Below are positions 26,101 through 38,100 of a stretch of 64,000 bases of DNA, piece by piece. How positions within the stretch are numbered: position 1 is the first letter of the stretch; each line of letters begins with the position of its first letter. The notes under the pieces are model-generated. The model was not told where the DNA came from. It saw only the letters and a program-made list of their open reading frames with translations, and did no database searches. The translations under genes were made by a program, and so were the position numbers. Source of the DNA: Malania oleifera (lineage: Eukaryota; Streptophyta; Magnoliopsida; Santalales; Ximeniaceae); NCBI RefSeq assembly GCF_029873635.1, contig NC_080423.1, positions 101,246,991 through 101,310,990 on the forward strand, given 5' to 3'.

Positions 26101-29100
26101 TCGAAGTAAAAAACTTTACAAATCAGACAAATGCTCTTTGTGATTTCCTCTTCCTCTACTAGGGTGCACTCCCTAATATCAATACTAGAGATGGTGCTCA
26201 ATCTGGGATGCGCATTCGTTGTCTAATGGAAGAATCTAGTATGATCCCCCTCTTTTAGCCATAAGGCTCTAAATTTTTGTCTCCCAAAAATCTTTTCAAG
26301 GCAAACAACCTTGGTCAATTCTTTCCTCAATGACACTCCTTTGGCCTTTTCATCTGCACTAAGCCCTCGTTCCAGCTCCTATTCATCAAGATCCATGATA
26401 CCGTTAAGGATAGAATTCTTTTTTGCTTGGACATCTCCAAAGGTGTTTTTAATCCACACCTTTGGCTTTTCTTTCAACCACTTCAATTTTGATGCTAGCA
26501 CAAAGCTAGATTTCCCCTTTATCTAAAGCAAAGACTACCAAAGTTCAATGAGATCCCCAAAACCATCATGCTTTAGCCCCATGTTCTTAAAACGAAAAGG
26601 GACCAGCCCCCATTTAACTCCTCCTGTGTCAATAAGAATGGGAAACTAGTCCAAGATAATCCTAGGAAGGATTCTATGGCATGTCTTAGGGAAGTGAGTT
26701 TCCAAATCTGCCGAAAGTAAGAATCTGTCGATCCTTGAGAAAAGAAGGTGGCTCTCTAGAATTGGACCAAGTGAAGGTGCCACCCATGAGCAGAAGATCA
26801 ATGAGAGCAGTCACATTGATGAAATCCAAAAATTCTCTCATGCATCTGTTCTCTAACCCACCTCCAATTCTTTTCATAAAATCCCCATATTAAAATCTCC
26901 TCCAGTAATCCAAGGTGCATCCCACCTACTTCTAATCTCCAAAACCTCAGTCCTGAAAAGAAGTTGAGAGGGTCCTTTGCCTAGGCCATCGACCAAAAGT
27001 TGTTTTCAAGATTTTTAAACAAACATGAAACCAAGTAAAAGTTAATGGAATGATACTACAGCTCCACAACATTGAGATTTCACGAGATAAGGATACCCCC
27101 TGCACTACCCTCTACACCAAGGGAGATCCAACCACAAGTCTCCCTTCTCCATAGGTCCCTTAATAAGAACAGATCCGCTGTCACCACTTTGGTTTCTCAT
27201 AAGCAAACAATATTGCCTCTCCAATCCTTGAGAAAGGACTTGATAAGAATCCTTTTGGAATAGTCATTGAACCCCCTCACATTCCAAGAAATGATTTTCC
27301 TTAGCATGGCTTAACTAACCAACCATAGCTGCTACTTGCTTCCACCATAACTGAGCATCCTCTTATTTTGTCACAATTCACCGAACATTCCAAGTGTTTA
27401 AGCTTCCCACTGGTATCCAATTTTTTGTTGCTGCCCAAAGGTTTTTACGAGTTGGATTGTACCTCCTCTCTCCTTAAATTTCTTCGAACAATCTCATAGC
27501 CCTATATTCAAAGCCATCAAAGGACACACCATTGGCTTTGCAAACCAGCTTCACCTACCATAAGACCCAATCAGAAGCGTGCTCCTTAAAGTGGTGGTTT
27601 CTATGTCAGTCCAAACCAGTCAGCATTTCTAAGTTGTGATTATGCTCTACAGCCACTGGCTTGAGATTGAAACAGATAGGTTAAAAAAAAAAGGAAGAAG
27701 AAGAGATTGAAATGCAAAGCTTCAATGTGATTTTGGGGGGCTGAAACCAAGGCAAGATCATTGACAGCAGCCTGTGAGTTCGGGGGCTCTGTTTCCAGGT
27801 TGTCCTCTGCCACAGGAGATGCTGATAACCGGTGGGGGGGTTCTGCAAAGGGGTAGACTCCCCAAAACAGACCATCTTCTCTGCTCTCTTGGCCAGACCT
27901 TCATGGAGTTTGAAGGATCTGAAGGAGTTGGGCTGTATTGTCACGAACGTCTTTGGGGAGGGAGATCAAAGGAAAAACCCTCCAAGTTTAAGATGCTCAG
28001 GTCCACCCCAAAATCAGCAAAGGAAGAGAATTGTTTGGGCCTGGCAGTCTTTTGCCCTGCCCCCCTGCGATCCTTGCAATGGGTCATTACTCGATATCAG
28101 CTTTATGGACTTGCCACAATGCGGGTAAGAACAGACTTGAGTGGACTTAATCGATGGAACAGGATCTTCAGTAAAGGCTGGTACCTTCTTCTCCATGAAC
28201 AATGGTCCTGAGCACGGAGGTCTTGAAAGCACTTGACAGACAAGATCAGCTGCTGCACTAAAAATTTTCATACAGCCCTTTGAATCATGACCCTCTGGAA
28301 AAACCAGGTTTCTCCATCCCCCACAATTGGTTACCAAAAGAAATCAGCCATGCTTATTTGAGTTCAGTTGCAGCAATAGTGACTCCTCATTGTTCCTCCC
28401 ACGAAACCAAGAAGAGGTCTTGAGGTTATCTCTTCTCGTCACCCAGAAGTCCTACCAGACAAGAGGGAACCAGGCAAACTCCTCAACCCCCAGAAAAATG
28501 GAGGTTCGTCTGCTTCTGTGGTATTCTGTGAGCCTGATGATGTTGGTGCTTTCACCTTCTATGACCCGATCGGAAGGACTCTCTCGACCATCACCGCTCA
28601 TTTTGCGAAATACATTGATAGAGCTGCAGGAAAGGAGTCTGCACAGTGAGCAGTAAGGGGGTTTAGGGTTAAAGCGAGAAGAGGAGAGGGGGAGAGGAGA
28701 GGGAGAAAGGAGAGGGGAGGTTGAAGGGAGTTGCAGGTTGGAGAAAGAAAGAGAGGAAGGAGATTTAGGGTTCACAGCGGGAGGAGGAAATGGCAGAGGA
28801 TGAAGACAGGGGTTGAAGGGAGTTGCAGGTTTAGGTTAGTCGATGAGAGTGAATCTGCCATATTTGCACTTGCAAAAGTGACACAAAAGGAGTGTCATCA
28901 TCACGAGAGGCCATGTCACGAGGAGACTCATTGTTGCAAAAGGAGAGTCATCATCATGAGGAGAGCCCCCAAACCTTGGTTAGCTGTTTTGTATTTGGAT
29001 TAACTTTATAGCTTTTCTAATTTTTTTATAGGAGGAATTGTTCTTTTTCTTTTTCTTTTATAATAAAAGAGACTATAAGATAGGGAATAAAGAAGGTACA

Positions 29101-32100
29101 ATGTGCAGGGACAAGGAGTCCACCAAAAAACAGAAAAGAAAGAAAGAAAAATAAAAAACACAAAAAGCGGAAGATCACACCATGAAACTAGATATAATTA
29201 ACCAATAAAACCCCTATTCAGAGCCTTTCCATCATTATAAATTTATAATATTATTATCTCCTGTCTTATACATTCATTCTCTACTTATAATATTCTTCTT
29301 TTTCAGTTTAAAAAAATGTGGCAGTGAAAACATGAATAAGAGTATGTTCTCAAACATTTTAAAAACTCACATTTTTAAGTATTTCATGAAGTCTAGAAGT
29401 TTATATATTTATTGATGCCACTTCCATGAGTGTGGGAGTATAAAGATTGAGCCAAGAATAATGAACAGCATTGGGTAAATGAAATATCCTAGTAAAAGGA
29501 AAAGGTTTTATAAAAAAACAAAAAAAAACAAAAAAACAAAACAAAACAAAAACAAAAAGGTAGGAAAATGAAAAAGAAACCTGTATGAATTCTATGAAAA
29601 AAAAAATTTGTACTCTTTGAGCTATTTATGCTGTTAGCATGTTTCAACTATCCAAATTATGCATTGGTAACCTGTCATTTTACAGTACTACTTATAAATG
29701 GCTAAAACTTGACAGCAACAGGTTCAAAACTCAGAGTTTTCCTTCCATGAATCACCAAGGTAACTTTATAGAACCTTCTAGTTAAAGCTCCCATTAGAAT
29801 CAACAAAAGCTCAAGGAATAGCTACATACCCTAAGTTTCTTGTTAGGTGCAAGTACTTGTGGAGGGACCAGCGAGGAGAGTTCACACAGTGGTCTCGTAA
29901 GAGCAGAATAAGTGGGGTGTTCAATAGCCCTGCCAAACATTAACACAACATTCTGATGTCACATAATACTACAATTTTCATCCATCTATCCCCATCTAAA
30001 AATTTGGAGTTGCCTACTAAGAGTCAGAGAATAACTGAATAATAAATTTTAAATGAATATTGCAACAAAAAAGAAGCAGTGCAGCACACATACCAAATAT
30101 GGGAATCTTTAACACAAGTTAAAATATCAAGGTTAGGAGCTCGAGGGTGGCACCAAGATGCCACACTATGACATGCCAGCTTTGGAACAGGTTTAATACG
30201 CCGCAACTCCTGAGTAAGAAAAATATAAAATAGAAGAGTGAAAAAGAGAAAGCGAAACCACCCATGAAAAGATTTCCTTTCATCAACTCAAATCAAGAAG
30301 TATCTGAGGTGAGTATCGCACCTTGAAAGAGATCGTATCCCAGATAGCTAAAGTCTTATCTGCACCTATTGTAATAAGCTGCGGTGCACCACCAATCACT
30401 CTAGAAAGCTCAACAGCAACCACCCCACCATCATGTGCCTTTAGTTACAGATTAGAAAGTAAATTAATGTTTAGTAGTTCAATTAAAAAAATCAACCATA
30501 CTGCATAGTGCATGTAACAAGGAAACAGAACCAATACTGGATTACAGACCACACTCAGGGATACATATACACACCACAACTAAAAAGGAAAGAACATGCA
30601 TAAAGCTCTTAAATGTCATGTTCACATAACCTGAAAAGAAAATTGAAGACAAAAAGAGGGAAAAATTAGAAAAAAGGTGGATAAAAAATACTCCTTAGAA
30701 AATAAAGAACTAAAAGGGCAAAAAAAAAATCAAAACAGCACTGCCACTAGTCATGCTGTAAATCCGAAAATGATAACCCTCTGAAACAACCAGCAGAAAA
30801 AGACCATAATGAAGCCAAATCCTGAACCCTATTCCCCCAAGCCCCAAAAAAAAAAGTGTATCATTTTTGTTTTTGAAGCACCAAACACATCTTCTTTCCT
30901 GTGAATATACATGCATTATGCTCCAAAGAAATCCCCCATAAAACAGGGTCGGGAGTGGTGTAAGGAAAAAAAACACCACCACAATGCTGAACCATCTCTA
31001 CTCCCACATCAAGAAAAGAGATGGACAAAAGATCCTCCAATGACTTGGGACACACCCAGTGCTCTCAAAAAATATAATAAATAAATTACTCCACACCCTC
31101 CATGAGAAAAGAGCAACGAAGAAACAAGTGAGAAACAGATAATGAGCTGTCAACACACAAGCAATAAACATCTGGGGGCAAAGCCTTAAAAGGCCCCGTG
31201 CTCTGACTACTACCCAAATAAAAAGCCTTAATCTTATAAGGAACTTTGACCTTCCAAATAATACAATAAAGTGGAAAAGAGATGTTTATGTGTCAAATAC
31301 TCAAAAAATTATCTGCAAGGAATAAGGATACACCCCTGAAGAATCAAGGACCCACAACCAATAGTCCAGAAGGACAACTACCCCCAAATGAATGTGAAAA
31401 GGATGCAAGCTCCAACATATCATTACGAGCCCTACAAAAATGAGAGTTCCAAGAGAAATCATCCCAAATCAAATAGGAGGACGAGGAAATGGGTTCATTG
31501 TGCAAAGAGGACAGCCTGAGCAAGGGAAAAGAGATGCAAAATGAAGAAACACCCATCCAAATGTCTTTCTAAAACTGAATGCAGAACCCATTACCAAAAT
31601 AAATCTAGTACAGGGAGCAGAAATAGGATATATCTGCAAAATACACTTCCAAGAGCTTTTTAGAGAACATCTTAACCCTACATTAGCATCCAACCAATTT
31701 CCCTGCAAGCCAAATTTACTTTAACAATTTACTTTTAATAACTTTGTGCCAAAGGGAAGAGTCATCAAAAGGAAAACACCAAAGCCATTTACCCATTAAA
31801 GCAATGTTTTCTGACACCAATCTACAAAGTCCCAAACCACCACCACCCCTCCTTTTTAGACCTACAAACTAACTACCAATTCACCAAATGAGCCCTTTTC
31901 TCCCCCATTCCAGCCACAAGAGTCTTCCATGACCCAATATTTCTAGCAACCCACACAGGAAATCTAAACAAAAAATTGAGAGGAATACTAGAGAGACAAG
32001 CTTCACTAAGAGTGATATGCCCCCTAAAAATAGAATAAGTCATATTTCCGCCCATCCACACTTAGAGACCTTCTCCACCACAGAATTCCAAAACCCACCC

Positions 32101-35100
32101 AACCTATGATTGCCGCCAAAAAGCACACCTAAATAAGTAAGAGGCCACTGTAGAATACAACAACCAACTCAAGAGGACAACTTCAAAGATCTAGCGCCAC
32201 TCACATTAATACAAGCTAAACTAGATGTCCTAGGCAACCCAATGACGAAGGTGTTGGATTCCCAGGAGCATCTCTTGTACGAAAAAAGAGATCGTTCATG
32301 GGGTTGGGATAGTATTTTTAATAGCTTAAATAACCGTAAGTGACATCCATGTTAGACACCCACAAATGCACCGAGAACCTTATAAACATGTAAACGCATC
32401 GGAAGAGCCAGAATGGTAAAAGAAATCACAAATTCATATGAATAACTATTAAGATCAACGGGATCACTGTTCAGAATTTTGAAGTAGCTCAACCAGTGAA
32501 GAAAAGAAAGGATAATGTGTACCTTCAAGCTCAGCTTGGGTACAAGTTCTCGTGAATCTTGACCATGGTCTGCACTCCATAATACAAGTAGACCATCACC
32601 ACCACCCGAAACCAGAAGTGCCTGGGAATAAATCAAAATTTTATATAAGAAACTTCTAATGTTGCATAACAGCATTAAAAATTTAAAAATCCATAATAAA
32701 TACATGCATATTTGTGTGTGTGTGCATGTACGTGCGTGCGTGCATATATTTGTTTGTTTATTATGCATATATGCATATACAAGCCAAGTGAAATGCTTTT
32801 GTTTGAGTGAAACGAATTAGATAATGATAAAATGATAAAAATCTTCTTCTTCGCTTGACATAGGTATCGCCCCATTACTGATATCTTAAGCCTTTATGGC
32901 CAAGGGGCAGTTTACTCAGTATCGATCTTCTGCTTTTCAGAAAGTCATGGTTTCACACTTCATTGCCCCTATATACCATCCGTTTGTCTACCTCTTTACA
33001 TGCAATGAAGCTGCAGTCTGACACACACATTGTTTTTAAGAACATTTGGACAGTGCAATCCCATGGGGTTTGAAGCATGGGAAGTGCAGTCTCATTATCA
33101 ATGACCAATTGTCAACGAAGGTAAATTTCAAACTCATTGGTAAAATTCTAGCAGCAAGTTTTTTTTTACATGTGACACAAATTCCATTCAGGGTGAGGGA
33201 ATACCTCGCCAGAAGAAGCCATGAAGGTCATCAGACAAGAAATTGATCCTTTATGACCTCCGGTGTATCTTCGAACAAGCTGCAAAGAATTGAGCAGTCT
33301 CAACTACAGATAATGGAAATAATAATAGTTAATAGGTAAACAACAGGATCAATTCCAAACCTTCCATGTTATCATTGAAAGAACTCTAATCACACCATCT
33401 GAACCACCAAAGGCAACAAGAGGACCATCACCTGCAGCAGATCTAGAGAGGAACTCCAAACTGCAACAGAAAATCACTGTTTTAGCAACTTGCATGATAA
33501 ATATCCTTCGGAAAGAATATTAGTCAATTAGGCATTTCATAAATGGCAGGAAGAGGAAATTTTATCCTAACCTACATAAAAACTACTAGATTGAGCTACT
33601 CGGGAAATGGAGAGTAGTTGGTCCAATGCATTCCAAACAAATTATAGTTCAAAAATAACAGATAAATTTTAAAAACTATTAGTTGAGGAACAAAATTGCA
33701 ATATTGTCCACTTACAAGCATAACAAGAATAGTGAACCTCGGAATCAAGCTATGTACCACAGAATGCATATACTTCTAAAGGCAGCTGCCCCACACCGCA
33801 TCTGATATGGATACATTCTCATTCTACAGTTTCAGATACATATCCAGCATGTAAAGTAAAAATTTTTAACATGCTTTAGATACATGTCAAACACATGTTG
33901 AAATTAAAAAAAAAAGCCTTTTAACATGTAAATTAGAAATAACTTTATAAACAAATGCATTAAAAGAGAGTAATATAGAATTTTTAGCACACTTATATGA
34001 TTTAACAATAGTAGTGAACCCATGAGTCCAGCTATGTAATGCATATACTCCTAAAAACAGCCATATCCCCACGCCATATCTGATACAGATACATACTCAC
34101 TCTACACTTTCAGATACATATCCAAATAAAATTTTTATACATGCTTTAGATACATGTTAAACACATGTTGAAGATTAAAAACACATTTAAACATATAAAT
34201 TAATAAATTTATAAATATATGCATAAAATAGAATAATATAGAACTTTTAGCATACTTATATGCTTAACAAAATCATTAAACGATTTGTGGTAAACTTTTT
34301 TATGTATAGGATAATGAAATATTTAACAAAATAATGGCATTGATATAACAAAAATATGTTTACTGATTACTCTTCCTGTATCATCTCCTAGTTGGTCAAG
34401 TATTGTCTAACTGCTGCACTTGTATTGTATCATAGCATCCATATCCTATCACACCCATAGCCACATCCATATACATGATTCATAGTAGAGAACCAACAGA
34501 ATCTACTGTTGAAACGGAAACCATTTATTAAACTTTCCCCACAGCCAAACAAATAGAAACCCAACATGAAGAAAACTAATAGTTCTTCTTTTTCATAATA
34601 AAGAAAGATTTTAACAAGACACGTAGACGTAGGTAAAAAAATACACAAGACAAAGGATAAGAATTCCACCCAGACAACAAATTAAAAATTTAAAATATCA
34701 AAGCTGCTAACTGATCTTGTTAAATATGAGTATCCCAAATTCATCCCCAAAGTGAGGAATATGAGTCAAAGGAATTCCTAATATGATGACCACTGTACTG
34801 CGAAGAAAAACACCACATTCCAAAGCAAATTAAGAGAGAGAATTATCCAAAATCCCTAAGGATCTCATATTCCTCTCCAACTAAATGCACCACAACATGA
34901 CAAATAAAGCATAATCTCATGAAATCCTAAGGTTTTTCCTTCACCCAAAGCAGCGCAATAGCTGAAAGCACTATAATGCAATTTTGTGACAATAGGAGAA
35001 TTCCAAGATGTAAGCCCTTCACGGTTCAAACAGACAATATGTTGTGTCAAACTTATCACCAGCCCTAAAATACAACCCCCAACCCATGCCCAGCCCACCC

Positions 35101-38100
35101 CCCCCCCCCCCACTCCCCACCCCATCTCCAGAAAAAAAAGAATTATTCAATCAAAACCTTAAAGACTTTTCTATTAAACAAAAGGGGATTAAAAAAAATA
35201 AAGAAGTAATGTTACATCAATATATGTTGACTAATGTTCTCTCGAAACAACAAAAAGAAAATTCGTTGGTGCAATTCAATAAGGAACCTCTTAAAAAATA
35301 AAAAAATTTGTGCGAAGCATTAGCATACTAGGTTTTACATCATCGTCAATTATCTGGATGACTGGATCTGTCAACACCTTTCCTTATAATTTAAAACTAA
35401 TTTCTAGCAATATTCATCTGAACTGAAAAGCATCTAGAACTCAATTGCATCCGACTCAATATGCAAGAACGCTTGATGGAAGCACAGCTAACATCTAACA
35501 AGAAAATGTACATAAGAATATCAAAGCTGGAAAGAAGCTTGGAAGAACACACAAACATCAAGAAGACATCAACACCAAGCTATCAAAAAAAATTTTGAAA
35601 TATTCAAGGAAATTTAAGACATCAAAATCATGTTTAGAGATCTAGGAGACGAGATATTTATAGATCCAGGATGATATTGGAGATGCTGATGAAGATATCA
35701 ACGAACTGATTGCCAACTTAAGCAAATTGTATGCAAATACTTATGGAGGAAAATAAATGTTCTAGTTTTAAATGTTTAATAACACTTGCCAAAGAAGGGA
35801 CTTATTATCGAGGTCTTGCTTTGGTACATCACGGCCACGCATTGTCACCAAGTCCAAGAATATGGCTTTATTTTCACAACAGATAACAAGAAAATGCCTC
35901 CCTTTTGTTGATGGAGCAGGAGAACTAAATGCTGAAGTGACATGATTGCCAGCTGATGGTGCCTCGGCAGCTGCAGAGCGGTTACACCAATGTTGCCAAA
36001 AGCGTACATCATCATCATAAAAGTTGACCTGCTTAACACTTGAGGAACAACAAGCCTCCACATCAAACTTGAGTTTCAAGGAAAGAAGGCACAGAATCTA
36101 GAGGGGTCAAAAATAATACAAACGGGCAAATACCAATATCCATTACCTCCCCCCTCGCATGGCCTCCGTAGGTTTTCCTTTAGGCTCTACCAACCATGTA
36201 TGAACAAGACAAAAGTAGAAGTTGTATCAGTATATAATTTATTAACAACAAATAAACAAAAATCATAGTCATACAAGTGTGTCAAAAAGATGGCCTAAAA
36301 CCATGGTCTTGGTTCAACCAGGTTGAACCAGAATCAGTCATCTAGCTGGTCCAAGTGCTGCCTGTAAACCAAATTTGCAGTCAACCAGAGTCAAACAGCC
36401 CAGAACCGGGTGACTTGGCCTGAACCAGCCAGACCCCATTATCCAGACAGCTTAACCTGATCCCTCATTAAAAAAAGAGAATGAAAAAATGAAGCCAAAC
36501 TGCAGGTTATAGAGCTCAAACCAAAGAGCGTCTTCACACTCAAGTACTTACTTACCACTGTGGCAACTCATGGCAGTTGTAAAATATATTGAAAAATAAT
36601 ATATATAAAAAATAAAATAAAAAAAGGTAGCCCGGTACACAAAGCTCCCGCGTATGTGGGGTCCAGGGAAGGGGCAAACCACAATGGGTGCTATATATAT
36701 AGTGACTATACCCTTCATTCTTTTATTTTTAAAATAAATATTAATTGAATCCAACATTTATCTCACTATCCAATCTTAACAATAATAATATTTGTAAGAA
36801 AAAGCTCCAATTATTGTTAAATAATAGAAAAAGTGATACAACAGTTGTCTAAGCTTTGTTTTTACATGTTTCTAACTATAATTGGTCATTATAATTTCTA
36901 ATGAAAGTCTTTGTAAAATACACACACAAATATCACCAGTTTGACAACCAATTTCACCCACCAGTCTAACTAGTCCAACCAACCCGACAGATTTACCAAG
37001 TCCAAGTTTAAAAGCACGCTAAAAACACAATTCTGTACCAGTCAAAAAAATCAGACTCATTAGTGGGCAGCCGTGGCACCAGCCTCACAAGTCCCTTCAG
37101 TGTGAGGTCTTGATATGGTCTGATGCATGCAGCCTTAGGGTTGCATGCCAAAAGGCAGTTTAACCAAGTTAAAGTTAACTTCAAACATTGGATTTGTTCT
37201 CTGAGTCTCTATCTATTTAAATATTTTTTTCATTTATAAACTGCATAAAGAAAATCAATTTGGTTTTGTGATTGGGAGATCTACTATAAAATCTATATAT
37301 CTTTTAAGAAGATTAATGAAAAAGTTTAGGAAAAAGACGAAGGATATGCATATGGCATAAACAGATGTCAATAAGGATATGTACGATAGAGTAATGACTA
37401 GTGTGAAGACTATAGGTGGAGAGACTAGAGAATTTTCAATCACAATAGGTGTATATCAAGGATCTATTTTGAGCCCTTACCTTTTTGCTTTAGTGATGGA
37501 TCAACTAATTGGGAGTATCCAAAATAAGGTTCCATGGTGTATGTTATTTGCAAATGATATTGTATTGATTGATAAAACTAGGGGTGGAGTAGAGGCTAAG
37601 TTAGAATTATGACAAGAAACTTTACAATCTAGAGGCTTTAGGATAAGTAGAAATAAAACAAAATATATGAAATGTAATTTCAATAATAGTAGGAGGAATA
37701 TTGGAGACAAAGTTAAACTTGATGATGTAGAATAGCACTTATAGATTTTGATACCTTGGATCTATTATGTAAGTTGAAGGAGAAATTGAAAAGGATGGAA
37801 TGCATAAAGTTACAGCAGGTGGGTAAAATGGAGAAGTACTTCAAGTGTGCTTTGTAATCATAGAATTCTCTTAAAATTAAAAGGAAAGTTTTATAGGACA
37901 GCTATAAGACCAGCTATGCTATATGGATCAGAATGTCGGGCAACTAAGAAACAACAGATCCAAAAAGTGAAAGTTGTCGAGATGAGAATGCTTAGACGGA
38001 TGAATTGTATAACATTGAAAGAAAAATTAAAAAATGAATATATTCGTATTAAGTTAGGCATAACTCCTGTAGAAGATAAGATAAGGGAAGGGTGACTCAG

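Noticed and set aside
35044..35301. An 85-codon plus-strand open frame
   Set aside because: It runs through a poly(C)/poly(A) tract in an intron and has no recognisable similarity or codon structure.
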